A DNA stretch of 64,000 nt from DATKSG01 sp035531775 (GTDB lineage: Bacteria > Actinomycetota > Acidimicrobiia > Acidimicrobiales > UBA8190). The notes under the pieces are model-generated. The model made no database searches. It saw only the letters and a program-made list of their open reading frames with translations, and was not told where the DNA came from. The position numbers and the translations under genes are program-made. Of the stretch, positions 8,690 through 17,401 are shown piece after piece; positions within the stretch are counted from its first letter, which is position 1; the number at the start of each line of letters is the position of its first letter. The DNA is taken from the NCBI GenBank assembly GCA_035531775.1, contig DATKSG010000084.1:1-64000 (forward strand). Reading direction: 5' to 3'.

Positions 8690-9238
8690 ATGGTGGAGGA
8701 TCCGAGCCCGGCGCACGGCGCACCAGCCGTGGAAGTCCGCACCAGCACGCGGCGCCGTAAGACAGCCAGTGCCTACTGGCAGGACGGCAAGGTCGTGGTG
8801 GTCCTGCCGGCCTGGATGCCCCACGCCGAACGGGCGGTGATGGTCGAGGGCCTCGTCCGCCGGGTGCTGGCGCAGCGGCCCAATGCCCGGGCCTCGGACG
8901 ACGACCTGGCTGGGCGGGCCGCCCTACTTTCTCGCCAGTACCTGGCAGGGACTTTGCCGGCGTCGATCCGTTGGGTGACCAACCAGCGACGGCGTTGGGG
9001 ATCGTGCTCCCCCCACAGCGGGGACATCCGGGTGTCCGACCGCCTCCGCCTGGTGCCCCCGTGGGTCCTCGACGCCGTGCTCGTGCACGAGCTGGCCCAC
9101 CTGGACGAGCCCTCCCATTCGGCTCGCTTCCGGCAGCTGGCTGAGCGTTATCCACGTACCAAGGAAGCGGCCCTGTTCCTCGAAGGGTTCAGCCTGGGGC
9201 TCGAGCACCCGCCCGCCAATGTCGCCGGCGGGAACTAG
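8690..9238 (+). CDS. YgjP-like (DUF45/SprT-type) zinc metallopeptidase
   Basis: A 182-residue protein. The zinc site is VLVHELAHLDEPSHSARF, with HExxH plus a third His six residues on. It is preceded by the family signature RRRWGSCSPHSGDIRVS. These are hallmarks of the YgjP/M48-related family, presumed cytosolic metal-dependent peptidases or DNA-protein crosslink proteases; exact targets are unknown. The N-terminal 30 residues are poorly conserved, and a start inside them is possible. It ends with TAG. Confidence 0.85.
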   Translation: MVEDPSPAHGAPAVEVRTSTRRRKTASAYWQDGKVVVVLPAWMPHAERAVMVEGLVRRVLAQRPNARASDDDLAGRAALLSRQYLAGTLPASIRWVTNQRRRWGSCSPHSGDIRVSDRLRLVPPWVLDAVLVHELAHLDEPSHSARFRQLAERYPRTKEAALFLEGFSLGLEHPPANVAGGN

Positions 9239-9276
9239 CACCTAAACTCCGGGTCGCAGCCTCATGGCGGGGCCGG

Positions 9277-10173
9277 GTGATCCCGCAGCGGACGATTCGG
9301 AGGGCACCCTTGAGCAGGTGGCCGGGGCAGCGACGACGTTGGCCCTCTCCTTCCTCCTGGCGCCCTCGTCATGACGACGTCGGTGCCGCAGCCTCCACTT
9401 CGGTTGCGCCGCCGGCCAGCGGACCAGGGGCGCCGCTGCCGGGGGGAAGCCGCTGGACACCGACCACCGGTCACGGCTCCACTCCCCATCGGCCCACGCT
9501 GACGTCCTCGGTGATGGCCGCCTTGCTTGCCGTGGGCGTGGTGCTCGGCTTCGTGGCCATCAGATCCACTGGGCACACCAGCAGCGCTTCCTCTTCGCCG
9601 ACCACGTCCCCTGCACAGACCCTGCCGCCTCCGTCGACCACGGCGCCTCCTTCGTTGGCCATCACCCCGGTGCCGTCGAGCACGACCACCGCCCCGCGCC
9701 CGGCACCCACTCCCACGACCAGCCCGACCAGCCCGACCAGCGTCTCAGCGTGTACTCCGTCGGATGTCACCATGTCGTCCGTCACCGACTCCGGCGCCTA
9801 CGCCTCGGGGGCACCGGTGACCGTCACCACCACCATGCGCGCGTCGCGGCCCTGCTCCTACCAACCTGTCGGCGCCGGCCAATATGGGTGCCCGACCACG
9901 TTGGTGGTCACCGACGCCTCGGGCAACCAGGTGTGGCCGTGGTCAGGTGAATCCGAACAGTGCTCGGTGCCTGCCCCCACCGTCTTGCAGGCCGGCTCCA
10001 CTGAGACGCTGCGCGCCGCATGGAACCAGCAGGTGCGGGCGCCCAACGGGACCGGGGGGGAGCAGGCTCCACCTGGCTCCTACCAGGCCGTCGGCACTTG
10101 GTCCTGGAGCGCCGGGCCCGGCCAGACGCCGTACAACGTGGCGGTGCGCTCGGCGCCGTTCGTGATCAGCTGA
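9277..10173 (+). CDS. Membrane-anchored Ser/Thr/Pro-rich exported protein of unknown function
   Basis: One hydrophobic segment (VMAALLAVGVVLGFVAIRS, coded near 9511-9567) is followed by a 70-residue Thr/Ser/Pro spacer. A C-terminal beta-sandwich-like domain follows, with four cysteines, for example ACTPSDV, PCSYQP and GQYGCPT. This suggests an anchored extracytoplasmic domain held off the membrane by a linker. The start is uncertain. From GTG 9277 the first 75 residues are Arg/Pro-rich and may be untranslated or part of a cytosolic tail; GTG 9511 or ATG 9514 would begin just at the helix. A separate 36-codon frame at 9264-9374 overlaps this 5' part. Confidence 0.6.
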   Translation: MIPQRTIRRAPLSRWPGQRRRWPSPSSWRPRHDDVGAAASTSVAPPASGPGAPLPGGSRWTPTTGHGSTPHRPTLTSSVMAALLAVGVVLGFVAIRSTGHTSSASSSPTTSPAQTLPPPSTTAPPSLAITPVPSSTTTAPRPAPTPTTSPTSPTSVSACTPSDVTMSSVTDSGAYASGAPVTVTTTMRASRPCSYQPVGAGQYGCPTTLVVTDASGNQVWPWSGESEQCSVPAPTVLQAGSTETLRAAWNQQVRAPNGTGGEQAPPGSYQAVGTWSWSAGPGQTPYNVAVRSAPFVIS

Positions 10174-10186
10174 TGGAGCGCCTTCC

Positions 10187-11320
10187 TCAGGCGTTGTCGA
10201 GGATGGCGGCGGCCACGAGCTCCTCGAGGTAGCGGGTATCCCACCACGAGAGCTGGAGCTGCTTGGCCCGGCGGAAGTACAGCTGGATGTCGAACTCCAC
10301 GGTGAAGCCGATGCCGCCGAAGAGCTGTTGGGCCATGGCCGTGACGTCGCGATATGTCCGGCAAGCGAAGAGCTTGGACATGGGAGCCAGACGACGGTCG
10401 AGGCGTCCGCTCGACCTGGCCCATGCCGCCTCGTGGACTAGGGAGGTCCCGCCATCGACCGCCGTGACGGCGTCGGCCAGGTAGTGAGCCAAGGCCTGGA
10501 AAGCGCCGAGGGGCTTGTCGAACTGGTGGCGGTCCTTGGCGTACTGCACGGTGATGTCGAGGGCTTGTCGGGCCCCGCCAATGGCCTGGGCAGCCAGGAG
10601 CACCGCGCCGTCGAACATGACCTCGTGCCAGAGCGCCCACCCGGTCCCGGCCGCCCCGATGCGGTCTTCGGGCCCCACGGCCACACCCTGGAGCTCCACC
10701 CGGTACTGGGTGTCGGAGGCCAGCGAGAACTGCTGCTCGATGTGAACGGCCGGATCGGCCGGGTCCACCAGGAACAGGTCGACGGCACCGGGCTCGGTGC
10801 CGGTGCGGGCCAGCACGACGAGACGGCTGGCCGAGCCGGCGAAGGCCACATGTCGCTTGGAGCCGTACAGCTTGAAACCTTCCCCCGTCGGCTCGGCTCG
10901 CGTCGTCACCCCCCCTGGCCCGAAACCTCCCTCGGGCTCGAGCCATGCCGGGGTCAACACGGCCTCACCGGTGGCCATCGATGGGAGCCACCGGGCCCGT
11001 TGCTCGTCGGCGCCCCCTTTGGCCAAGGCGGCGCCAACCAGCACGGCGCTCACGAAGTGCGGCACCGGCACCAGCGCACGGCCGAATTCCTCGTACAGCA
11101 CGACCCCCTCGAGCAAGGTCATGCCAGCGCCGCCGTACTCCTCGGGCAAGAGCAGGCCGATGAGGTCCAGCTGACCCAGCTGCTTCCACAGCTCGGGCGG
11201 GTACCCGATCGGATCGTCCTCGAGCGAACGCACCACCTCCAAGGGGCAGTACGCGGCACACACACCGCGCACTGTCTGGCGCAGCATCTCCTGCTCGGCG
11301 GTGAAGTCGAGATCGAGCAC
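10187..11320 (-). CDS. Acyl-CoA dehydrogenase (FadE-type, possible beta subunit)
   Basis: A 377-residue flavoprotein that introduces an alpha-beta double bond into acyl-CoA thioesters. The N-terminal helical domain (LDFTAEQEMLRQTVRGVC) is followed by LLPEEYGGAGMTLLEG and the C-terminal FAD-contact segment QLFGGIGFTVEFDIQLYFRR. The canonical SEPxAGSD segment is replaced by TPAWLEPEGGFG. That is typical of subunits that pair with a second dehydrogenase in alpha2beta2 enzymes such as mycobacterial ChsE. The partner could be the dehydrogenase at 13514-14695. GTG 11320 follows GAGG; the MaoC stop is nine bases upstream. Last gene of a five-gene leftward operon. Confidence 0.88.
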   Translation of the reverse strand: MLDLDFTAEQEMLRQTVRGVCAAYCPLEVVRSLEDDPIGYPPELWKQLGQLDLIGLLLPEEYGGAGMTLLEGVVLYEEFGRALVPVPHFVSAVLVGAALAKGGADEQRARWLPSMATGEAVLTPAWLEPEGGFGPGGVTTRAEPTGEGFKLYGSKRHVAFAGSASRLVVLARTGTEPGAVDLFLVDPADPAVHIEQQFSLASDTQYRVELQGVAVGPEDRIGAAGTGWALWHEVMFDGAVLLAAQAIGGARQALDITVQYAKDRHQFDKPLGAFQALAHYLADAVTAVDGGTSLVHEAAWARSSGRLDRRLAPMSKLFACRTYRDVTAMAQQLFGGIGFTVEFDIQLYFRRAKQLQLSWWDTRYLEELVAAAILDNA

Positions 11321-11329
11321 GTCAGCTCC

Positions 11330-11815
11330 TCATGGCTTCCACTGGTCACCGCGTCGGCGCCAGGGATTGTCGTCGCTGTGCACGGGCAGGGCGATCCGAG
11401 CGGCGCAGGTCGTCTTCTCCTCCCCGCCCACCTTCAGGATCAGCGAGAGCTCGGCCCATCCGCACCCGAGCTCATCGGTGGCCACACTGTCGACAGTGCC
11501 GCTGAGCTCCATGGTGTCGCCCGGGAAGACCGAACCGCGCATACGGAACGTCACCCGCCCCAACCGGCCATGCGGACCGGTCCAGTCCGTCAGGTACCGC
11601 TCGAACCAGGCCGCCTGGTTGGGCGTGTTCAGGAAGATGTCGCGCGTGCCGTTGCGATTCACGGCGAAGTCCTTGTCGTGATGCATAGGCCGCCAGTCCC
11701 TGGTGGCCAGGGCCCCGAGTACCACGGTGGTGGCCGTCACCTCGTAGCGCAGCGGCGGCAAGGGGGAGCCCTTGGTCACGTCACCGAACAGCAGCCGCGG
11801 CTGGAGAGCGCTCAC
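11330..11815 (-). CDS. MaoC-like hotdog dehydratase subunit
   Basis: A 161-residue hotdog-fold protein (YEVTATTVVLGALATRDWRP, MHHDKDFA, GDTMELSGTVDSV). The RDWRPMHHD segment matches the hydratase 2 active-site loop (Asp and His) that adds water to enoyl-CoA. It overlaps the preceding MaoC gene by four bases (GTGA at 11812-11815), so the two are probably made as a heterodimer, as in the ChsH1-ChsH2 pair. This member seems to carry the catalytic residues and the other to shape the pocket. Confidence 0.85.
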   Translation of the reverse strand: MSALQPRLLFGDVTKGSPLPPLRYEVTATTVVLGALATRDWRPMHHDKDFAVNRNGTRDIFLNTPNQAAWFERYLTDWTGPHGRLGRVTFRMRGSVFPGDTMELSGTVDSVATDELGCGWAELSLILKVGGEEKTTCAARIALPVHSDDNPWRRRGDQWKP

Positions 11816-12333
11816 ATGGCCGCCTTGTTGTAGCCGAATCCGGTGTAGCTCTCCACCGCCACCAGGTCTCCGTGCTGGTTGTGGTACTCCACGTCGATGA
11901 CCCAGAAGCGCCCGGTGCCGAGCTTGGTGGTCTTGGGCTCGCTCACCGACCTCAGCACCTGACGGGTCCGCAGTACATCCCCGATGCGAACGGGCTCGTG
12001 GAACACGATCGTGTTATCGGTCATGACCGCCTCGGGCAGCCCGAGACGCTCCTTCAGGTCGAAGTGCACCTGAAGGGGAAGGTGCTCCTCGTGGCGCCCG
12101 GGCGCCCAGTGATGGGGCCGGAACCACACCGACACCATGGTGGGCGGAGCCACCGGGCCACCGGTCACGGCCTCGGCCACCGCCTCGTCCCAGAACAAGG
12201 GGTTGCCGTTCTCGACCGAGGCGCACGATGTCCAGATGTAGCCCTGCTCGACCGGGAACTCGCCAGTCTCCTCGTACTGGGCCACGCCCACGAGGTCCAT
12301 GATCTCGGGAGGGACCACGGCTCGGCTACTCAT
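11812..12333 (-). CDS. MaoC-like dehydratase N-terminal-type (FAS1-like) subunit
   Basis: A 173-residue hotdog protein beginning SSRAVVPPEIMDLVGVAQYE, with NGNPLFWDEAVAEA, VAPPTMVSVW and FHEPVRIGDVLRTRQVLRSV. This is the MaoC N-terminal-domain type that dimerises with an active MaoC partner. Start ATG 12333 overlaps the CaiB stop by four bases (ATGA), and its own stop overlaps the next MaoC start in the same way. This continuous coupling implies equal expression. A much longer upstream reading of the frame lies inside the CaiB gene and is not real. Confidence 0.85.
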   Translation of the reverse strand: MSSRAVVPPEIMDLVGVAQYEETGEFPVEQGYIWTSCASVENGNPLFWDEAVAEAVTGGPVAPPTMVSVWFRPHHWAPGRHEEHLPLQVHFDLKERLGLPEAVMTDNTIVFHEPVRIGDVLRTRQVLRSVSEPKTTKLGTGRFWVIDVEYHNQHGDLVAVESYTGFGYNKAAM

Positions 12334-13514
12334 GCCACCACCCCGGCCTCGAGCAGCGATGCCAGCAACGGGGCCGACATGCCGGCGGCCCTCAGCAGGG
12401 CGGCGCTGTCGCTGACACCTGGATCGGGAAGCAGCACCGGTACCGCCGGCGGTGCCATGCCGGCCAGCAGTCCCCCGAGTTGGCGCAACGGGCCGAGGCT
12501 CGGGTGCCGGGCCTCCACGAAGGCGCCACGACCGGCGAAGTGGGCGTCGGAGGCCACCTCCTCGATCTCGAGCACGGGCGCCACACAGGTGTCGGCTCCG
12601 GCCAGCTCGGCCACCCACTCGTCGCGTGTCCGGCGCAAGAAGGCCTCGGCCAGAGCGTGGCGCAGCTCGTCCTGTGAGGTCTCGTCGTACTGCGACTCGA
12701 TGTACCGATCGAGGTCCAGGGCCCGGCACAGGTTGGCGAAGAACTTGGCCTCGATGGCCGCCACCGCCACAAATCGGCCGTCGGCGGTGCGATAAGCCCG
12801 ATAGCAGGCGTATCGGCCCGAGAGCACGTCGTGGCCCGGTCGGATAGCGGTGCCAGTGCCCATGTGCTCCTCCACGGCCAGGGACATCATCCACAACACC
12901 CCGTCGGCGGCGGCCACGTCCAGGTACGCGCCTTCACCGTTAGCCGCCCTGCGCACCAGGGCGGCACACACGGCCAGGGCGCCGTGCAGCCCACCTCCCG
13001 CCGCATCGGCCACGGTGGCACCGGGCAACGCCGGGAGCCCATCCTCGGCGCGGCCCGACATAGCCAGGTACCCGCCCACGGCCAGGTAGTCGAGGTCGTG
13101 TCCGGCCCAGTCCGAGCGCGGCCCGTCCTGTCCGTATCCACTGGTGGAGACGTAGACAATGCTCTCGTTCACCGCCCGCACAGCCTGGTACCCGATGCCG
13201 AGCCGGTCCACCACGCCGGGGCGGAAGCTCTCCACCACCACGTCGGCCCCGGCAGCCAGGGACAGAAATGCCTGGCGGCCGGCGTCGTGGCGCAGGTCGA
13301 GGCGCACCTGGCGCGTGCCGCGGCCGGCACTATAGGCATGGGGTGGCGCCACCACAGCTCCCGGGCCCCGGCCCGGGACCGGGCCGACCTTCACCACGTC
13401 GGCTCCGTAGTCCGCCAGCAGGCGCGTGCACCGAGCCGCCGGTCCGACCGTCGACAAGTCGAGCACGGTGATCCCATGCAGCGGGCCGGCAGCGCCGGGC
13501 GGCGACGACGACAT
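12330..13514 (-). CDS. CaiB/BaiF-family CoA-transferase (class III)
   Basis: 394 residues. ITVLDLSTVGPAARCTRLLA and YGADVVKVGPVPGRGPGA are the family's N-terminal CoA-binding segment. VRLDLRHDAGRQAFL and DVVVESFRPGVVDRLGIGY are further signature blocks. Class III transferases move CoA between carboxylates through an aspartyl thioester, and some racemise 2-methylacyl-CoA. HDLDYLAVGG contains the likely Asp. Placed between a dehydrogenase and two hydratases, it probably activates or epimerises the pathway's branched or steroid-derived acid. It overlaps the upstream stop by one base (TGATG). Confidence 0.88.
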   Translation of the reverse strand: MSSSPPGAAGPLHGITVLDLSTVGPAARCTRLLADYGADVVKVGPVPGRGPGAVVAPPHAYSAGRGTRQVRLDLRHDAGRQAFLSLAAGADVVVESFRPGVVDRLGIGYQAVRAVNESIVYVSTSGYGQDGPRSDWAGHDLDYLAVGGYLAMSGRAEDGLPALPGATVADAAGGGLHGALAVCAALVRRAANGEGAYLDVAAADGVLWMMSLAVEEHMGTGTAIRPGHDVLSGRYACYRAYRTADGRFVAVAAIEAKFFANLCRALDLDRYIESQYDETSQDELRHALAEAFLRRTRDEWVAELAGADTCVAPVLEIEEVASDAHFAGRGAFVEARHPSLGPLRQLGGLLAGMAPPAVPVLLPDPGVSDSAALLRAAGMSAPLLASLLEAGVVA

Positions 13515-14695
13515 CAGAAGTTCTTGGGCAGGCCCAGCTTGCGCCGGGCGATGATGTTCTTCTGGATCTCAGAAGCGCCACCGCCGATGGTGTCGATCAC
13601 GGTGTAGCGGTAGGTCGATTCCGAGCGGCCTTCCATGGGTGCGTCGGGTGTCTTGACGCGAAGTTGGGATCCGGGCCCGGCGATGTCCATGGACGCGTCG
13701 GCCAGGCGCTTGGAGAGCTCGGTAGCGAAGAGCTTGTACTCCGACGCCTCGGCCGTGGGCGCCGCCCCTCCCTTGGCCGAGGAGTTCACGAAGCGAAGCC
13801 CGAGCACCCGGGCCACTTCGGCTTCGGTGGCCAGCTGAGCCAGGCGTTGTCGCACCACGGCGTCGTGTCGCATCTCCGATCCGTCGCGTCGTGCCCCTCC
13901 CACATAGGCGCACAGCAGTTCGAGACGCTGAGCGATGGGCGAGAAGGTGAACATGGTGAAGCGCTCGAGGTCGAGGGCCTCGGAGATGTACTGAAATCCC
14001 CGGTTCACGTCCCCGACGACGTAGTCGTCGGAGACCCAGACATCGTCGAGGTAGACCTCGTTGGTCCGCTCGTCTCCCATGGTCCAGATGGCCTTCACCG
14101 TGATCCCCGGCTGGTCCAGCGGCACCAGGAACAGGGTGATGCCGGCGTGCTTGGGCGCTTCGGTGTCGGTGCGTGCGCCCACCCAGTACCACTCGGCGAA
14201 GTGAGCTGACGTCGTCCACGTCTTCTGGCCGTTGAGACGCCAGCCGTCGCCGTCGCGGGTGGCCTTCAGCTGCATGGAGGCGGCGTCGGAGCCGGCATTG
14301 GGCTCGGAGTACCCGACGGCGAACTCGACTTCGTTGCGCAGGATCTTGGGCAGGAACTCGGCCTTGAGCCTGTCGTTGCCGTGGCGGATCAGGGTCTTGC
14401 CGATGATCCCCACGCCCTTGCCGATCTGCGGACCGCCTCGGCGGGCCAAGGCCTCGTTCAGGAGGTACTCGTAGATGCCCTCACCTTCGTGGCCTCCGTG
14501 CTCCTTGGGCCAGGTGATCCCGAGCCAGCCGCGGCGGCCCAACTCGGCCATGAAGGCTCGCCGGGCCGGGGTGTCGACAATCTGAGCCATGTTCTCGCGG
14601 GTGACGTCGAACACTTCCGGATCGTCGTGCTCGTCGAGGAACCGCTCCACCTCTTCGGCGAAGGCCAGCTGCTCGGCTGAGAACTCGAAGTCCAT
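13514..14695 (-). CDS. Acyl-CoA dehydrogenase (FadE-type)
   Basis: 393 residues. DFEFSAEQLAFAEEVERFLD starts the helical domain, WLGITWPKEHGG follows, and VGYSEPNAGSDAASMQLKAT and GQKTWTTSAH form the flavin- and substrate-binding core. The C-terminus reads TIGGGASEIQKNIIARRKLG. First gene of the leftward acyl-CoA operon, facing the rightward operon across 68 bases that hold a palindrome and a -10 element. It may form a heteromeric enzyme with the 10187-11320 product, which lacks the SEPxAGSD block that this one has. Confidence 0.9.
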   Translation of the reverse strand: MDFEFSAEQLAFAEEVERFLDEHDDPEVFDVTRENMAQIVDTPARRAFMAELGRRGWLGITWPKEHGGHEGEGIYEYLLNEALARRGGPQIGKGVGIIGKTLIRHGNDRLKAEFLPKILRNEVEFAVGYSEPNAGSDAASMQLKATRDGDGWRLNGQKTWTTSAHFAEWYWVGARTDTEAPKHAGITLFLVPLDQPGITVKAIWTMGDERTNEVYLDDVWVSDDYVVGDVNRGFQYISEALDLERFTMFTFSPIAQRLELLCAYVGGARRDGSEMRHDAVVRQRLAQLATEAEVARVLGLRFVNSSAKGGAAPTAEASEYKLFATELSKRLADASMDIAGPGSQLRVKTPDAPMEGRSESTYRYTVIDTIGGGASEIQKNIIARRKLGLPKNF

Positions 14696-14725
14696 GGACG
14701 CGGCCCTCCGGACCCCCTCGGCCAG

Positions 14726-14744
14726 TTCTGACTGACCGTCAGAA
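14726..14744. promoter_or_regulatory. Palindromic operator candidate in the divergent promoter
   Basis: TTCTGACTGACCGTCAGAA has perfect 7-base arms (TTCTGAC/GTCAGAA) around five bases. It sits 20-38 bases before GTG 14764, over the expected -35 region, and 31 bases before the leftward start. Its CTGAC-GTCAG core resembles the three sites at 33963, 37642 and 40826, but with one spacer base instead of two. A TetR-type repressor site controlling both operons is the likely role. Confidence 0.6.
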
Positions 14745-14751
14745 AAGAAGC

Positions 14752-14757
14752 TACCAT
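14752..14757 (+). promoter_or_regulatory. Candidate -10 (TACCAT) of a leaderless promoter
   Basis: TACCAT ends six bases before GTG 14764; there is no ribosome site. The palindrome at 14726-14744 would cover this promoter. Confidence 0.45.
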
Positions 14758-14763
14758 CGGCCC

Positions 14764-16185
14764 GTGCGAGGCCTCATCAGCGCGGCGGGGTACCTCCCCT
14801 ACCGACGTCTGGCGCGCCAGGACGTGGCCGCCCTGCTCGGCAGCGGCGGTGGCCGGGGCACTCGGGCCGTGGCCGGGTACGACGAGGACACCACCACCAT
14901 GGCAGTGGAAGCAGCGCGCCTGGCCCGGCGCTCGGCAGCGGCCGCCGCCGTCGACGCCGTCTGGTTGGCCACGGCTTCGCCCGCCTACCTCGATAAGACC
15001 AACGCCACAGCGCTGCACGCCGCCTTGCGCCTGCCGGCCGAGGCGGCCGCCTTCGACTTCGGGGGGGCCCTGCGATCGGGGATGGGTGCCATGGTGGCCG
15101 CGACCCTGGCCACGGGCACCATCGTGGTGGCCATGTCGGACCAGCGCGACGGACTGCCGGGGGGCGCCGACGAGTCCTTCGGTGGTGACGCGGCGGCCGC
15201 CGTAGTGGTGGGCGACGACGCACCGGGAGCGCCGGTGATCGCCGAGGTGCTGGGCCGGGCTTCGGCCACCGACGAGTTCCTCGACCGCTGGCGGTCCCCG
15301 GGAGAGCGCCGTTCCAAGGTGTGGGAAGAACGCTTCGCCGAGACGCGCTACCTGCCTCTCGGGCGCGACGCTTGGGAGCGCGCTCTCAAAGACGGCGGCG
15401 TCGAGGCTCATCAGCTGACACAGGTGGCGGTGACGGCCATGCACGGACGGGCGGCCAAAGCACTGGGCGCCAAGCTCGGCCTGGGCCAAGGAGTCCTGGT
15501 CGACGATTTGTCGGGCACCGTGGGCCAGTGCGGAGCTGCTCACCCAGGACTGCTGCTGGCCGGCATGCTCGAGAGGGCGCGCCCCGGCGACCTCATGGCG
15601 TTGGTGCACCTGGCCGACGGGGCCGACGTCGTCGTCCTGCGTGCCACCGAGGCCATCGCAACGTGGGCCCCGGCTCGCCCACTGGCTGCCCAGGTGGAGT
15701 GCGGCGCCCCTCTCACCTACGGCCGCTTCTTGAGCTGGAGGGGCATGCTCACGCCCGAGCCACCGCGGCGCCCCGAACCCCAGCGGGTGTCGGGACCGGC
15801 CGCCTGGCGTTCGGAGGACTGGAAGTTCGGCTTTGTCGGATCGCGCGATCGCTCATCGGGAGCCGTGCATCTGCCCCCCAGCCGTGTGTCGATGCAAGGT
15901 GGCGCGCTCGACGACATGGAGCAGGTGCCCATGGCCGACGCCGTCGGGACGGTGGTCACCTTCACCGTCGACCATTTGGCCTACTCCCCCAGCCCGCCGG
16001 TGGTCTTCGCCGTCATCGACTTCGACGGCGGTGGGCGCTTCCCGTTGGAGCTAACCGACGTCGATGTCGAGCAGCTGGCCATCGGGGACCGGGTCGAGAT
16101 GACCTTCCGGCGGCTCTTCAGCGCCGATGGCATCCACGACTACTTTTGGAAGGCCCGGCCCCAGCACTCGGCGGCCGCGGGCTGA
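14764..16185 (+). CDS. HMG-CoA-synthase-like/thiolase-fold protein fused to a DUF35 OB-fold domain
   Basis: 473 residues. Residues 1 to about 300 follow the HMG-CoA synthase/KAS III fold (GLISAAGYLPYRRL, DAVWLATASPAYLDKTNATA, FGGDAAAAVVVGD, GQCGAAHPGLLLAGMLE). Residues from about 370 form a DUF35 OB-fold (VGTVVTFTVDH, PPVVFAVIDFDGGGRFPLEL, GDRVEMTFRRLF). Where active enzymes have the nucleophile Cys, this one reads FDFGGALRSGMGAM with no Cys. In archaea, thiolase, HMG-CoA synthase and a DUF35 protein form one complex. Here two of the three are fused, and the thiolase is the next gene, 12 bases on. A scaffold or acyl-CoA-channelling role is inferred; synthase activity is doubtful. Confidence 0.8.
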   Translation: MRGLISAAGYLPYRRLARQDVAALLGSGGGRGTRAVAGYDEDTTTMAVEAARLARRSAAAAAVDAVWLATASPAYLDKTNATALHAALRLPAEAAAFDFGGALRSGMGAMVAATLATGTIVVAMSDQRDGLPGGADESFGGDAAAAVVVGDDAPGAPVIAEVLGRASATDEFLDRWRSPGERRSKVWEERFAETRYLPLGRDAWERALKDGGVEAHQLTQVAVTAMHGRAAKALGAKLGLGQGVLVDDLSGTVGQCGAAHPGLLLAGMLERARPGDLMALVHLADGADVVVLRATEAIATWAPARPLAAQVECGAPLTYGRFLSWRGMLTPEPPRRPEPQRVSGPAAWRSEDWKFGFVGSRDRSSGAVHLPPSRVSMQGGALDDMEQVPMADAVGTVVTFTVDHLAYSPSPPVVFAVIDFDGGGRFPLELTDVDVEQLAIGDRVEMTFRRLFSADGIHDYFWKARPQHSAAAG

Positions 16186-16197
16186 GCAGGAGGGCAC

Positions 16198-17388
16198 GTG
16201 GCCTCTCATGGCATTCGGGACCGGGTGGCGATCGTGGGCATGGGCTGCACCGCCTTCGGCGAGCACTGGGACCGTGGGCTCGACGACCTGATCATCGAAG
16301 CCTGCACCGAGGCGTTCACCTCGGCTTCGGTGACCAAGGACGACGTCGACGCCTACTGGCTCGGTACGGCGCAGTCCGGCATGAGCGGGATCACCTTGGC
16401 CCGGCCCCTGCAGTTGCAGGGCAAGGCCGTCACGCGCGTGGAGAACTACTGCACCTCGGGGTCCGAAGCGCTGCGGGCCGCCGCCTACGCCGTGGCGTCC
16501 GGCGCCTACGACATGGCGATGGCCGTCGGCGCCGAAAAGGTGAAGGACAGCGGATACCAGGGTCTAAACGCCGTCAACCCGCCCGGTGACGGCACCGCCC
16601 GCACCCTCACAGCAGCGGCCATGTTTTCCATGGTGGCACCGGCCTACGCCAAGAAGTTCGGCGTGGACGGCGACCAGATGGCCGACGTCCTCGCCACCAT
16701 CTCGGCCAAGAACCACTTCAACGGGGCCCGCAACCCGCGGGCACAGTTCCGGCGCGAGGTGTCCAAGGACACGATCTGCTCGTCACCGCGCGTGGCCGGC
16801 GGTCTGGGTGTTTTCGATTGCGCCGGAGTGGCCGACGGCGCTGCCGCCGCCGTCGTGGTGAGGGCGGAGGACGCGCTGCGCTATAGCGACCGTCCGCTGT
16901 ACATCAAAGGGCTGGCTTTTTCCGCCGGAAGCGGGTCGGGGCTGATCGATCCTGGCTACGACTACACACACTTCCCCGAGTGCGAGTTGGCTGCCGTCGA
17001 CGCCTACCGCCAGGCCGGCGTCACCGACCCCCGCCGGCAGCTGGCCATGGCCGAGGTGCACGACTGCTTCACCCCCACCGAGCTCGTGCTCATGGAGGAC
17101 CTCGGTCTGTGCGAGCGCGGCACGGCGTGGAAGGAAGTGCTGGCCGGCAGCTTCGCCCTCGACGGCGAGCTTCCCGTGAACCCCGATGGCGGCCTCAAGA
17201 GCTTCGGGCATCCCGTGGGCGCTTCGGGCCTGCGCATGTTCTTCGAGTGCTGGCTGCAGTTGCGAGGCGAGGCCACTCCCGAACGGCAGATCCAGTCCGA
17301 GCGCAAGCTCGGACTGGTCCACAACCTGGGCGGCTATCCCGGCGAGATGGTGAGCTTCGTGTCGGTCGTCGGCTCCGAGCCGGGCTGA
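16198..17388 (+). CDS. Thiolase-family acyltransferase (SCP2/lipid-transfer type)
   Basis: 396 residues. VENYCTSGSEALRAAAYAVA holds the nucleophile Cys, AEVHDCFTPTELVLMEDLGL the catalytic His region, and GGLKSFGHPVGASGLRMFF the C-terminal GHPxGASG loop. SCP2-type thiolases cleave 3-ketoacyl-CoA, and relatives such as Ltp2 act as aldol lyases on sterol side chains together with a DUF35 partner. The preceding gene supplies a DUF35 domain, which supports a complex. The GTG start 12 bases after the previous stop follows GCAGGAGGG. Confidence 0.88.
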   Translation: MASHGIRDRVAIVGMGCTAFGEHWDRGLDDLIIEACTEAFTSASVTKDDVDAYWLGTAQSGMSGITLARPLQLQGKAVTRVENYCTSGSEALRAAAYAVASGAYDMAMAVGAEKVKDSGYQGLNAVNPPGDGTARTLTAAAMFSMVAPAYAKKFGVDGDQMADVLATISAKNHFNGARNPRAQFRREVSKDTICSSPRVAGGLGVFDCAGVADGAAAAVVVRAEDALRYSDRPLYIKGLAFSAGSGSGLIDPGYDYTHFPECELAAVDAYRQAGVTDPRRQLAMAEVHDCFTPTELVLMEDLGLCERGTAWKEVLAGSFALDGELPVNPDGGLKSFGHPVGASGLRMFFECWLQLRGEATPERQIQSERKLGLVHNLGGYPGEMVSFVSVVGSEPG

Positions 17389-17401
17389 CCGGCGATCGGC
17401 G

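Noticed and set aside
9264..9374. Separate 36-codon gene before the Ser/Thr-rich protein
   Set aside because: It has no clear ribosome site or family, and overlaps the uncertain 5' end of the next gene.
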